From an uncultured Clostridia bacterium (GTDB taxonomy: Bacteria > Bacillota > Clostridia > Christensenellales > UBA1242): DNA of 64,000 nucleotides. The stretch is taken from NCBI GenBank assembly GCA_944381185.1, contig CALWKE010000002.1, positions 343,731 through 407,730 on the forward strand. The letters run 5' to 3'. Below the pieces are notes generated by a model. It saw only the letters and a program-made list of their open reading frames with translations. It had not been told where the DNA came from and searched no databases. The stretch's first letter is position 1, and every line of letters starts with the position of its first letter. Shown piece by piece: positions 1-8,843 of this stretch. The translations under genes and the position numbers were made by a program.

Positions 1-324
1 TTCACCATTTTTTGAACCCTCAAAACTATCAGGAACTTCCATATTTGCCCAGCTTGCAAGAGTTTTTACTGCTTCTGGAAAGGTTTGAGATTCAATTAAC
101 ATAACAAATTTAATAACATCTCCACCCACATGACAGCCATAGCAATAAAACATGCCATCAATATCATTTATGCAAAGTGATGGCGTTTTTTCACCATGGA
201 ATGGACATCTGCACCAATAATATCTTCCCTTTCGTTCTAAATGAACATATTTTGAAGCGACTGAAACGAGGTCATTTTTTTGTTTTAGTTCTTGTTTAAA
301 GTCTTCAAAAGATTGCTTTTCCAA
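1..324 (-). CDS. dnaG: DNA primase DnaG, N-terminal part (cut by window edge)
   Basis: Only the first 108 codons are inside the window; the gene continues past position 1. The translated N-terminus carries the CHC2 zinc-binding domain that begins bacterial primases: CPFHGEKTPS, then YCYGCHVGGDVIKF, giving Cys-His and Cys-x2-Cys ligands. DnaG makes the RNA primers for replication at the fork. I place the start at a TTG (324..322), because a GAGGGGG Shine-Dalgarno lies about six bases upstream and the next residues fit the family. The product is certain for the part seen; the TTG start is likely. Confidence 0.93.
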   Translation of the reverse strand, partial: MEKQSFEDFKQELKQKNDLVSVASKYVHLERKGRYYWCRCPFHGEKTPSLCINDIDGMFYCYGCHVGGDVIKFVMLIESQTFPEAVKTLASWANMEVPDSFEGSKNGE

Positions 325-410
325 TATTTTCCCCCTCGTTTTAGCCTATTATATAATTTATTCACAATAACAATATTCGAAATTTTTTTTAAAAATCCTT
401 TACATTATAA

Positions 411-437
411 AAAAAACATACTAAATAGTATGTTTTT
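411..437 (-). terminator. Intrinsic terminator after the LRR lipoprotein
   Basis: An 11-bp perfect stem (AAAAACATACT / AGTATGTTTTT) with an AAAT loop lies 18 bases past the stop of the LRR lipoprotein gene. Read on the minus strand it ends in a run of eight T. Confidence 0.75.
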
Positions 438-454
438 ATAAAAATTAGTTATAT

Positions 455-2788
455 TTATACATTATAAATAATTTCTGATATATCTTCAATCTTTGTTATT
501 TCAATTTTATCACTTGTATTTGCAAGTGTTAATAAATATGCATACTTTGTGCTTTCATGTTCAAACTCAATGTAATACATTCCACTTGATGAAATTGTAT
601 CAAGACTGAACTCAAAAACAAATTCACTTTCAACATATTCAAAAGTGTATTCAGTATCATTTAATGATTGATAAATTTCAATGTTTGAATTTGAACCAGC
701 CACCGACACGCTTTCATCTGTTTTAGCAATAACTTTTATATTATTAGGCATTACTCCGGCATTTAAAAACGCATCTGAAGCAATAGCTATTTGAGATGTA
801 ACATAAATATATTCAAGACTGCTTGAACACCCCATAAATGACCTAGGCATAATTCGTGTAACTGTTTCTGGAATATAATAAATAGCATTTTCCAGTGTTT
901 TTGGATAAGCCAAAAGTGAAACTTTTTCATTATTACTATTAATTTCAAAAAGAACACCACTATCATCTGTAGCAAAATTTAAATTATTTTCGTTAACAGC
1001 AAAGCTATTAATATTTGAATTTGAAAACACACCTGTTCCAAGCGATGAAACATTCTCTGGAATTGTAAATAACGTTATATTTCCAACACCTGAAAATGCA
1101 TAATTACCTATAGTTGTCAAATTTTCACAAACTTCTAAATTTATTGAAGATAAGTTTGAACAATAATTAAAAGCATATGCACCAATTGTTGTCAAGTTAG
1201 AATTTTCATTAAACACAACTTCTTCCAAACTACTACAATTAAAAAATACATTGTTTGAAATAATTTCTAATGAAGCAGGAATTGTTACGCTTTCAATATC
1301 TTTTCCACTAAACACACCACTAATAATTGCAGTCACTCCATCTGGAATAACAAGATTTCCTGAAAGTGTTGCTGGAGCCATGATTATTACATTATTTAAA
1401 ATAACTATTTCAGTTTGACTATTATACCATTTGGTATCTTGAAGTGTTGAAATATTGAATTGCATAGGGTCTATTGAATTTGAAAATGTTATATTTTCAA
1501 GGTTAATACAACCAGCAAACGCATAATCATTGACAACAGATATTGAGTTGCTCATAACAAAGGTCTTAAGAGCCGTGTAATTTGCAAAATAGTATGAAGG
1601 CAAAGATGTTACACTATCACCAATAACAATAATTGTTTCAACTGTTTCAGATAAATTTCCATAAAATTTAGAAAAATTATCTTCAGTTGGAAGTTCATAA
1701 ATAATGTTTGAAATTGAAATAGTCTTTAAATTATCACAACCTTCAAACATTAAGTTACCTAAATTTGTTATATTTTCATAAACAATAACCTCTTCAAGTG
1801 CTGTGCAATTTTCAAACACATTATCACCCAAAGTTGTTAAATTTGAATAATTTAAAAATGAAGTGTCTTCAAGTGAAGTGCATCCACGAAAAGCGTAATT
1901 ATCAATGGTTATAAAATTTGAATTTAACTCAACACTTTCAAGTTTTGTGCAACCATCAAAAATTGATTCTGGCAAAACACTAATAATGTTTTGAACCTTT
2001 GAAAAGTCAACAAGTTCAAGATTTAAACAGTTTAAAAATGCTCTTTTACCGACAGATTCAAGTGTTTGGGCAAAAACTGCTTGTGATATTTTTGTTCCGC
2101 TAAATGCTTCTTCTCCAATATTATTAATTATTGAAAAATCAATACTTTCAAGTTGTGAATTTTTAAATGCACCACTTTCAATATTAAGACTAGGTGTATA
2201 CGTTACAATTTCTTTTATATTTGAATTTTCAAAACAATTAGCAGAAATTGAATTGACTGAATAATTTTTGTCATCAACTCTATAAACTTGAGGAATAACA
2301 ATAGTGTCAAATTCATCACTAAAGCCAACAACACTAGCCGTTAAATTTTCTTCATTAACGCTATATTCAAGTTCTCCAATTTCAAAATATCTAACAAAAT
2401 CAGTTTCATTCCAAGATGCATAAATTGAAATTGTTTCGCCCTTTTTCCCTGTAACTACATTCCCTTCAACAGGTTCATCATTAGACAAGTAACACCAACT
2501 AACAAAATATTCATTTAACTCGTTTGAAATTGAAGGCAAAACATAATCTTCACCAACATTTTTTGTTTCAGTAACATTTTCATATAGAAAGTTAAATTTT
2601 TCAGGCAAATTATAATCAACTGAAACTGAATAAGTTTCAATCTCTGGCTCAACTGGAACAACTGGTTCCTCAGTGCCTGTATTACCGCCCGGATTATTAC
2701 CCTTTCCACTGCAACTGCATGCAGAAAACACTATTGATATTGGAATAACTAAAACCAACAATAAAATTAATTTTAATTTTTTTATCAT
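455..2788 (-). CDS. BspA-type leucine-rich-repeat surface lipoprotein
   Basis: A 777-residue secreted lipoprotein. Residues 1-23 are a lipoprotein signal peptide with a lipobox ending FSAC and the lipidated Cys near residue 24, followed by a short Gly/Asn/Pro linker. Residues about 50-125 resemble the InlB B-repeat/Flg_new fold (ends in YASW). From about 160 to 690 there is a long series of BspA-type LRR_5 repeats, seen as recurring AFxGCxxLExV and TxIGxxAF patterns. Such proteins sit on the outer face of the membrane and are often adhesins or host-interaction proteins; that role is inferred. The start codon overlaps the stop of the preceding lipoprotein gene (ATGA) and has an AAAGGAGAG site, so the two are probably translationally coupled. 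Confidence 0.9.
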   Translation of the reverse strand: MIKKLKLILLLVLVIPISIVFSACSCSGKGNNPGGNTGTEEPVVPVEPEIETYSVSVDYNLPEKFNFLYENVTETKNVGEDYVLPSISNELNEYFVSWCYLSNDEPVEGNVVTGKKGETISIYASWNETDFVRYFEIGELEYSVNEENLTASVVGFSDEFDTIVIPQVYRVDDKNYSVNSISANCFENSNIKEIVTYTPSLNIESGAFKNSQLESIDFSIINNIGEEAFSGTKISQAVFAQTLESVGKRAFLNCLNLELVDFSKVQNIISVLPESIFDGCTKLESVELNSNFITIDNYAFRGCTSLEDTSFLNYSNLTTLGDNVFENCTALEEVIVYENITNLGNLMFEGCDNLKTISISNIIYELPTEDNFSKFYGNLSETVETIIVIGDSVTSLPSYYFANYTALKTFVMSNSISVVNDYAFAGCINLENITFSNSIDPMQFNISTLQDTKWYNSQTEIVILNNVIIMAPATLSGNLVIPDGVTAIISGVFSGKDIESVTIPASLEIISNNVFFNCSSLEEVVFNENSNLTTIGAYAFNYCSNLSSINLEVCENLTTIGNYAFSGVGNITLFTIPENVSSLGTGVFSNSNINSFAVNENNLNFATDDSGVLFEINSNNEKVSLLAYPKTLENAIYYIPETVTRIMPRSFMGCSSSLEYIYVTSQIAIASDAFLNAGVMPNNIKVIAKTDESVSVAGSNSNIEIYQSLNDTEYTFEYVESEFVFEFSLDTISSSGMYYIEFEHESTKYAYLLTLANTSDKIEITKIEDISEIIYNV

Positions 2789-3729
2789 AAACCGCTCTCC
2801 TTTATTCCAAACTCGTTATTTTCTCCATTAAATTCAATACAACTATAATTGAATAAAAATTCAATATTTTGTGTTTGCACCATTTTTGATTTATCCGTAG
2901 CAATGATCAAAACAAAATTTGCGTAGCAATCATTTGCGTCAAAACTATTCAAAATATCAACAAAGTTTGGCAACACTTCATTTTGTTTATTTTCGTAGTC
3001 ACAATCAACAGAATTACTATTAAAATCAAAACATGCTTTAAATGTAAATTCCCACCTAACATTTCTAAAAGATTCAACTGTAAGCATTTGTGTTAAAAGA
3101 GTATAACTATCATTAATGCTGTTAACTGGTTTTCCCGCATATGAAATAAACGAGTTATTTTTAATGTCATAATTTGCAGTCATAACAAAAATGTTATTTT
3201 TATCATTGAATTCACTAGTTGTCTGCTCTAAACAATTAATATAATCACATTTAATTGCTTCAATAATACCTTTATTTATTTTTAAATTTATGTTATAACA
3301 AATGCTCAAATTTTGATTATCATTTTTTGTTATAAAAATATTTAAAGATTTATTATCTCTAGCAAAAACATAGTAGTAATAATCTTGGTGATAAAAGATT
3401 TTCCCAAGTTCTAAATTATTTTCAATCAAATCAAAAAATGGTTTTGTAACATACAAATTATTTAAAATTAAAGTTAAATTTTGAGTTATATTTTCATAAT
3501 TATGATTGTTAATATTATCGAAATTTAAGTTAATTTTTTCTATCAAATTTTCAATTTCAGAACTTGAGTTTTTAATTAATTTTAATGCTTCTGTGTTGCT
3601 TATAACATAATTATTTGAAGTTATTTGTTCTCCTGTTTGAGTGGAAGGTTTTTTGTTATCACAGGCGACAAAAAAAGTGAGTGGAATTAAACAAATAACA
3701 AAAGTTAAAATTCGTTTCAAAGTTTTCAT
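2785..3729 (-). CDS. Putative lipoprotein of unknown function
   Basis: About 314 residues from the chosen ATG. It begins with a lipoprotein signal (MKTLKRILTF, hydrophobic core, lipobox FVAC near residue 23), so the product should be anchored to the outer face of the membrane. The rest is Asn/Lys/Ile-rich, with no motif I recognise; its beta-rich look would fit an extracytoplasmic sensor or binding domain, but that is a guess. I chose the internal ATG at 3729 because GGAG lies eight bases upstream and the signal peptide starts there. It is the first gene of a two-gene unit: a consensus promoter precedes it, and the LRR lipoprotein gene overlaps its stop codon. Confidence 0.75.
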   Translation of the reverse strand: MKTLKRILTFVICLIPLTFFVACDNKKPSTQTGEQITSNNYVISNTEALKLIKNSSSEIENLIEKINLNFDNINNHNYENITQNLTLILNNLYVTKPFFDLIENNLELGKIFYHQDYYYYVFARDNKSLNIFITKNDNQNLSICYNINLKINKGIIEAIKCDYINCLEQTTSEFNDKNNIFVMTANYDIKNNSFISYAGKPVNSINDSYTLLTQMLTVESFRNVRWEFTFKACFDFNSNSVDCDYENKQNEVLPNFVDILNSFDANDCYANFVLIIATDKSKMVQTQNIEFLFNYSCIEFNGENNEFGIKESGL

Positions 3730-3763
3730 ATTAACTCCAAATAACTCAAAATTATACAAAATA

Positions 3764-3793
3764 ATTATAAATTTTAAAAATATAAATTGTCAA
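3764..3793 (-). promoter_or_regulatory. Sigma-A-type promoter of the lipoprotein pair
   Basis: TTGACA (3793..3788), an 18-base spacer, then TATAAT (3769..3764). Both hexamers match consensus perfectly, about 35 bases upstream of the lipoprotein ATG. Confidence 0.8.
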
Positions 3794-3859
3794 ATAAATA
3801 TACATTCATTATTAATTTATTATTTGTATAGGCTAAATTTATATGTAAAAATGCAAAAT

Positions 3860-3890
3860 AAAAAATCTATGGGTTGAGCATAGATTTTTT
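3860..3890 (-). terminator. Perfect 12-bp hairpin with GGTTGAG loop, terminator-like on both strands
   Basis: The arms AAAAAATCTATG and CATAGATTTTTT pair perfectly around the loop GGTTGAG (plus-strand reading). The T-rich arm would allow intrinsic termination in either direction. It is the most distal of three hairpins between ppdK and the lipoprotein promoter. Confidence 0.75.
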
Positions 3891-3904
3891 ATTTTTTGTT
3901 ATTA

Positions 3905-3962
3905 AACCCCACAAAAACACTGTTCAGTGGTTGAGCCTGAACAACTTTTTGTTTGTGGGTTA
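3905..3962. repeat. Second hairpin of the shared-loop triplet
   Basis: Inner stem GTTCAG/CTGAAC encloses a loop containing GGTTGAG (3929-3935). An outer stem pairs AACCCCACAAA with TTTGTGGGTT around an internal loop. The loop sequence is the same as in the hairpins on either side. Confidence 0.6.
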
Positions 3963-3973
3963 TGATAGATTAT

Positions 3974-4005
3974 AAAATTAATTACGGGTTGAGCGTAAAA
4001 ATTTT
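3974..4005. repeat. Third hairpin of the shared-loop triplet, abutting the ppdK stop
   Basis: TTACG and CGTAA pair around GGTTGAG (3987-3993), with partly paired A/T-rich flanks (AAAATT/AATTTT). The distal arm reaches the stop codon of ppdK, so it would form in the first bases of the ppdK 3' untranslated RNA. Confidence 0.6.
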
Positions 4006-6670
4006 ATTTTCTAGGATTTTTAATATTTGCTTGTGCAGCAGCAAGTCTTGCAATAGGAACTCTGAATGGTGAGCAAGAAACATAAGTGAGCCCTACATTA
4101 TGGCAGAACTCAATTGTTGATGGGTCACCACCATGTTCGCCACAAATACCAAGTTTGATATTAGGACGAGTTTGCTTTCCAAGGTCAACAGCCATTTTAA
4201 CAAGTTTGCCAACGCCAACTTGGTCAAGTTTAGCAAATGGGTCAAATTCATAAATCTTCTTATCATAGTAAGCACTTAAGAATTTGCCAGCATCATCTCT
4301 TGAGAAACCAAATGTCATTTGAGTTAAGTCATTTGTTCCAAATGAGAAGAATTCAGCTTCTTTTGCAATTTCATCAGCTGTAAGAGCAGCTCTTGGAATT
4401 TCAATCATAGTTCCAACTTCATATGGAACATCTTTCTTGGTGAGTTTATTTTCAGCAAGAACTTCTTCAGCTGTTTTAACAACAACATCTTTAACATAAT
4501 TAAGTTCTTTAACTTCACCAACAAGTGGAATCATAATTTCAGCAATTGTTCCCCATTCTGGGTGTTTCTTTTTGGTGTTAATAGCAGCTTGCATAACCGC
4601 TCTTGTTTGCATTTCTGCAATTTCAGGATATGTTACAGCTAATCTACAACCTCTGTGACCCATCATTGGGTTAAATTCTTTAAGAGATTCAATAATATTT
4701 TTAACTTGTTGAACTGTTTTGCCTTGTGCTTTTGCTAAAAGTTCAATATCTTTTTCATCAGTTGGAACGAACTCATGAAGAGGTGGATCCAAGAATCTGA
4801 TTGTAACATCTTTGCCTTCCATAGCTTCATAAAGACCTTCAAAGTCTGATTGTTGCATTGGAAGAAGTTTTGCAAGAGCAGCCTTCCTTTGTTCAACAGT
4901 ATCAGAGCAAATCATTTCACGGATTGCAGGAATTCTGTCTTCTTTAAAGAACATGTGCTCTGTTCTGCAAAGACCAATACCTTCTGCACCAAAATCAAAA
5001 GCTTGTTTTGCATCTTTTGGAGTATCAGCATTTGTTCTAACTTTAAGAGCCTTATATTTGTCAGCCCAAGCCATAATTCTGCCAAAATAACCAGAATTTA
5101 CATCAGCTGGAACAGTCTTAATTTCTTCTGCGTAAATTTTACCAGTAGAACCATCAAGACTCATCCAATCACCTTCATGGAATGTTACACCATTGATTGT
5201 GATAACTTTCTTTTCTTCATCAATAGCAACTTCACAAGTATTTCCGCAACCAGAAACACAGCAAGCACCCATACCACGAGCAACAACGGCAGCGTGAGAT
5301 GTCATACCACCACGAACGGTCAAAATACCTTGAGCATATTGCATACCAACAATGTCTTCTGGAGATGTTTCAAGACGAACAAGAATAACTTTCTTTTCAC
5401 CTTTATTTTTAACCCAGTCAACAACATCGTCAGCTTCAAAAACAACTTTACCTGCAGCAGCACCAGGTGATGCATTAAGACCAGCACCAATTTCTTTTGC
5501 AGCTTTAAGTGATTTAACATCAAATTGTGGGTGTAAAAGTTGGTCAAGAGATTTTGGATCAATCATCAAAACTGCTTGTTTTTCATCAATCATACCTTCA
5601 TCAACAAGGTCGCAAGCAATACGAAGTGCAGCAGTTGCAGTTCTCTTACCATTTCTTGTTTGAAGCATATAAAGTTTACCTTCTTGAACGGTAAATTCCA
5701 TATCTTGCATATCGTGGAAATGCTTTTCAAGTTTTGTTGCAGTGTCAAGAAGTTGTTGATAAACTGCTGGATTGTGTTCTTTAAGAGATGTTTCAACTTT
5801 TTCAGGAGTTCTAACACCAGCAACAACGTCTTCACCTTGTGCGTTCATAAGGTATTCACCCATAAGTCCTGGTTCACCAGTTGCAGGGTTACGAGAGAAT
5901 GCAACACCAGTTCCTGATGTTTCACCCATGTTACCAAACACCATTGTTTGAACGTTAACAGCAGTTCCCCATGAATAAGGAATGTCGTTCATTTGTCTGT
6001 AAACATTAGCTCTTGGGTTATCCCATGATCTAAATACAGCTTTAACTGCACCCATAAGTTGTTCTTTAGCATCTTGTGGGAAGTCTTTGCCAATAGCAGC
6101 TTTATATGTTGCTTTAAAGTCAGCAACAAGTTCTTTAAGGTCGTCAACGGTAAGTTCAACATCAAGTTTAACGCCTCTCTTTGCTTTTAAAGCATCGATT
6201 TTAGACTCAAACTCTTTCTTTGAAACTTCCATAACAACGTCAGAATACATTTGAATAAATCTTCTGTAAGAGTCATAAGCAAATCTTGGATTATTTGTCT
6301 TTTTTGCAAAACCCTCAACAGAAACATCATTAAGACCAAGGTTTAAGATAGTGTCCATCATACCTGGCATTGATGCTCTTGCGCCTGAACGAACAGAAAC
6401 CAAAAGTGGTTCAACTGGGTCACCAAACTTTTTACCGTTCTCTTTTTCAAGCCATGCAATGTGTTCTTCAATTTGTTTTTGAATTTCTTCATTAATTTCT
6501 CTACCGTCTTCGTAATACTGTGTGCATGCTTCGGTAGTTACTGTGAAACCATTAGGAACAGGAAAACCAAGTCTTGCCATTTCAGCAAGGTTAGCACCCT
6601 TACCGCCTAAAAGTTCACGCATGTCTTTGTTGCCTTCAGCAAACTTATAAACATATTTTTTTGTAGGCAT
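4004..6670 (-). CDS. ppdK: Pyruvate, phosphate dikinase
   Basis: Interconverts pyruvate, ATP and phosphate with PEP, AMP and PPi in the cytoplasm; in anaerobes it usually serves PPi-linked glycolysis or gluconeogenesis. From the chosen start the protein is 888 residues, normal for the family. The order is as expected: N-terminal ATP-grasp domain (GGKGANLAEM near the start), the swivelling phosphohistidine domain with GGMTSHAAVVARG, and the C-terminal TIM barrel with GEHGGDP and the C-terminal Cys region. I placed the start at ATG 6670 (MPTKKYVYKF), because AAGGAG lies eight bases upstream; the longer open frame has no such site. It is transcribed alone from an extended -10 promoter and followed by three shared-loop hairpins. 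Confidence 0.97.
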   Translation of the reverse strand: MPTKKYVYKFAEGNKDMRELLGGKGANLAEMARLGFPVPNGFTVTTEACTQYYEDGREINEEIQKQIEEHIAWLEKENGKKFGDPVEPLLVSVRSGARASMPGMMDTILNLGLNDVSVEGFAKKTNNPRFAYDSYRRFIQMYSDVVMEVSKKEFESKIDALKAKRGVKLDVELTVDDLKELVADFKATYKAAIGKDFPQDAKEQLMGAVKAVFRSWDNPRANVYRQMNDIPYSWGTAVNVQTMVFGNMGETSGTGVAFSRNPATGEPGLMGEYLMNAQGEDVVAGVRTPEKVETSLKEHNPAVYQQLLDTATKLEKHFHDMQDMEFTVQEGKLYMLQTRNGKRTATAALRIACDLVDEGMIDEKQAVLMIDPKSLDQLLHPQFDVKSLKAAKEIGAGLNASPGAAAGKVVFEADDVVDWVKNKGEKKVILVRLETSPEDIVGMQYAQGILTVRGGMTSHAAVVARGMGACCVSGCGNTCEVAIDEEKKVITINGVTFHEGDWMSLDGSTGKIYAEEIKTVPADVNSGYFGRIMAWADKYKALKVRTNADTPKDAKQAFDFGAEGIGLCRTEHMFFKEDRIPAIREMICSDTVEQRKAALAKLLPMQQSDFEGLYEAMEGKDVTIRFLDPPLHEFVPTDEKDIELLAKAQGKTVQQVKNIIESLKEFNPMMGHRGCRLAVTYPEIAEMQTRAVMQAAINTKKKHPEWGTIAEIMIPLVGEVKELNYVKDVVVKTAEEVLAENKLTKKDVPYEVGTMIEIPRAALTADEIAKEAEFFSFGTNDLTQMTFGFSRDDAGKFLSAYYDKKIYEFDPFAKLDQVGVGKLVKMAVDLGKQTRPNIKLGICGEHGGDPSTIEFCHNVGLTYVSCSPFRVPIARLAAAQANIKNPRK

Positions 6671-6722
6671 AAATTTTTCTCCTTGTTTATTTTTCCAGTA
6701 GCAAATGCCACCAGCCATTAAA

Positions 6723-6751
6723 ATTATAGCAAAGCAAAATTTTTAAAGCAA
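6723..6751 (-). promoter_or_regulatory. Promoter of ppdK (extended -10)
   Basis: TTGCTT (6751..6746), a 17-base spacer, then TATAAT (6728..6723) preceded by TGC, an extended -10 element. It lies about 50 bases upstream of the ppdK start. Confidence 0.7.
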
Positions 6752-6814
6752 TAATTTTTTGCAAAAAATAAAATTTTGTAAGATTGTGATAGTCTTTATA
6801 AATCTCATTTATAA

Positions 6815-6846
6815 TGAAAAAGCGATGTACCAAACTTTGCATCGCT
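6815..6846 (-). terminator. Terminator after recO
   Basis: On the minus strand the stem AGCGATG/CATCGCT with a 12-base loop is followed by TTTTTC. It lies about 55 bases past the recO stop and ends the yqfC-to-recO transcript. Confidence 0.75.
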
Positions 6847-6899
6847 AAAAAAATTAATATTTAATTCTTTTGATCAAATTTTATATTAATCGTTTATTG

Positions 6900-7634
6900 T
6901 TATAAAAATTTTTTAATTGACACAATCTCTTCATCTGTTTGAAGTCTAAAAATTTTGCAGAGCAAACTAATAACAGATACCAAATCATTTCGTGATAAAA
7001 ATTTTAAATTCTTAAGATTATCAAAAGTTGCATAATTAATTTTTGTTAAAATAGCAACTTCCCCTTTCGAAAGTTCAAGATAATCAAGTTTATTTGAACA
7101 GTTTTCACAGATAAGTCCGTTATAATCAAATGAAAACCTAAAATCATTTTTAACTTCTTTATCACAAATTGCACATCTTTCAAGTTCAATTTTAAACCCA
7201 AGCAAATTCATTGCTTCAAGCATAAATTTAATAAAAGCAATCATTGGCAAAATATGCTCATAACAAACCAACTTAAAAGTTTTCAATAAAAGCACAAACA
7301 TATCTTCATCTGGGTCATTCTCTTTAATTGTTTTTTGAATAACTTCTAAACAAGCAAGCATAAAAATATAATTATCAAAATCTGCTGTAATATCAAAAAA
7401 TTGGTCAATGCTTGTGGCATTGATAATAGTATAAAAATTATTTTTCTTGATAACAATAAATTCAATAAGTGCAAACGGCTGGCAAGCAAAAGCAAGTTTT
7501 GCACCACTTTTTTTTACACCACGAAGCCTTGCATGAATAAGTCCAAATTCCAAAGAAAAAATAGTAACAATTTTGTCACTATCTAAATAATCTTTTGCTG
7601 ATATAATAATTCCTTTAGTTTTAATTTCTTCCAT
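6900..7634 (-). CDS. recO: DNA repair protein RecO
   Basis: About 244 residues. RecO anneals DNA strands and loads RecA with RecR in recombinational gap repair. The N-terminal OB-fold is recognisable (TKGIIISAKDYLDSDKIVTIFS, then GLIHARLRGVKK at the usual place). A zinc-binding Cys set (CAIC near residue 155 and CENCSNKL near 175) matches Gram-positive RecO. I use the ATG at 7634 (MEEIKTKG); a longer reading would need a TTG. No clear Shine-Dalgarno precedes the ATG, which is unusual here. It is the last gene of the era-yqzL-recO block, the same order as in Bacillus. Confidence 0.92.
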   Translation of the reverse strand: MEEIKTKGIIISAKDYLDSDKIVTIFSLEFGLIHARLRGVKKSGAKLAFACQPFALIEFIVIKKNNFYTIINATSIDQFFDITADFDNYIFMLACLEVIQKTIKENDPDEDMFVLLLKTFKLVCYEHILPMIAFIKFMLEAMNLLGFKIELERCAICDKEVKNDFRFSFDYNGLICENCSNKLDYLELSKGEVAILTKINYATFDNLKNLKFLSRNDLVSVISLLCKIFRLQTDEEIVSIKKFL

Positions 7635-7720
7635 AGTTATTTTAAAAATTTGCAATTTATTTGGTTAAACACACAAAAATTATATGATTTTTCAATCAAA
7701 ATTATAATATTTTGCGTTTT

Positions 7721-7882
7721 TTACATTCCCGGTTGGTTTTCTTCTTCCACCCCTTTTTGAAGTTCTTTTTGTTTTTCTCGTGCTGAAACAATCATGCCAT
7801 AATCATTAATATCACCTGTAAGTGAAAATGCTTTCCAACCCAAATTTTCTATTTCTTTATAAACTTTTGCTTTGTCTTTCAT
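7721..7882 (-). CDS. yqzL: YqzL-family small protein between era and recO
   Basis: A 53-residue ORF with a good site (AAGGAG, then ATG after seven bases). Its core GWKAFSLTGDINDY matches the short WKxFxxTGxxxxY pattern of the YqzL family, which in Bacillus lies in this same place between era and recO. The C-terminal half is charged (many Glu and Lys). The family function is unknown. Position, pattern and Shine-Dalgarno together make this a real gene despite its size. Confidence 0.8.
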   Translation of the reverse strand: MKDKAKVYKEIENLGWKAFSLTGDINDYGMIVSAREKQKELQKGVEEENQPGM

Positions 7883-7945
7883 AATCTTTGCTCCTTACAT
7901 TAAATATTTCCAGTTGCAAAGGTTTTTATTCATTTGAATTTGTTA

Positions 7946-8836
7946 TTAAATGTCTTTTTTTGAAAAACCTAAATCAATCAGAGCATTAATATCATCTTTC
8001 CAATCCTTTTTAACTTTAACAAAAAGATTTAGCATAACTTTTTTTGAAACAAGTTTTTCAATATCACCTCTTGCAGATACACCAATCCTTTTAAGCATTG
8101 AACCGTTTGAACCAATAATAATTTGTTTGTGTCTTAAATTTTCAGTAATGATATTTGCGTCAATTTTAACTAAATTATCACCTTCTTCAAAACTCGATAT
8201 TTCAACAGCAATGCCGTGTGGAATTTCTTCTTGAAGATATAAAAGTGCCTTTTCACGAATAATTTCTTGACACATAAACCTAACTGATTTATCAGTATAT
8301 TCATCTGTTGGATAAAAAGGCTCACTTTCAGGCAAACATTTAACAAGTTCGTTTTCTAGTTCTTCTATATTAATCTTTCTGATTGCAGATGTCGTTATAA
8401 ATTTTTTAATAAACTTAAATTCATTAAGTTTAGCTAAAATTGGATACATCTTTTCAAAATTTGTAACTTCAATTTTATTAACAACAATAAACACAGGACA
8501 TTTAACCGACTTGTATTTTTCAATAATTTTATAATCTTCTTGATTAATTCGAAGAGCATCAAGAACAATAACAATGGCATCAACATCGGCAGTTGCCCCA
8601 TCGGTAGCAACTTTCATGTATTCCCCAAGTTTTGTTTGGGTATGTTGAACACCCGGAGTGTCAACAAAAACAATTTGATAATCTTTTGTGTTCTTTATAC
8701 CAAAAATTCTGTTTCTTGTTGTTTGTGCCTTTGGGCTGGTTATAGAAACTTTTTCACCCACAAGTTCATTAACCAAACTGCTCTTACCAACATTTGGTTT
8801 ACCAATAATTGCAACAAATCCTGCTTTAAAACCCAT
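7946..8836 (-). CDS. era: GTPase Era
   Basis: A 296-residue ribosome-assembly GTPase that binds the 3' end of 16S rRNA. G1 is GKPNVGKSS (residues 12-20), G3 is DTPG near 60, G4 is NKIE near 122, and a C-terminal KH RNA-binding domain contains IIIGSNGSMLKRIG near 240. The length is normal. GGTGGG precedes the ATG. The ybeY stop lies eight bases upstream, so the two are co-transcribed; both act on 16S rRNA maturation. Confidence 0.97.
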   Translation of the reverse strand: MGFKAGFVAIIGKPNVGKSSLVNELVGEKVSITSPKAQTTRNRIFGIKNTKDYQIVFVDTPGVQHTQTKLGEYMKVATDGATADVDAIVIVLDALRINQEDYKIIEKYKSVKCPVFIVVNKIEVTNFEKMYPILAKLNEFKFIKKFITTSAIRKINIEELENELVKCLPESEPFYPTDEYTDKSVRFMCQEIIREKALLYLQEEIPHGIAVEISSFEEGDNLVKIDANIITENLRHKQIIIGSNGSMLKRIGVSARGDIEKLVSKKVMLNLFVKVKKDWKDDINALIDLGFSKKDI

Positions 8837-8843
8837 AACCCAC

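Noticed and set aside
3641..3877. Open frame of 78 codons on the plus strand over the lipoprotein promoter
   Set aside because: It lies antisense to the lipoprotein start and promoter, with no Shine-Dalgarno.
3860..4005. Triple hairpin as a small CRISPR-like array
   Set aside because: The units are unequal, stems differ and there are no repeats longer than about ten bases or nearby cas genes.
4850..5470. Long open frame on the plus strand opposite ppdK
   Set aside because: It is antisense to a clear ppdK, has a Cys/Asn/Ser-rich composition with no domain and no Shine-Dalgarno; it follows from the codon bias of ppdK.
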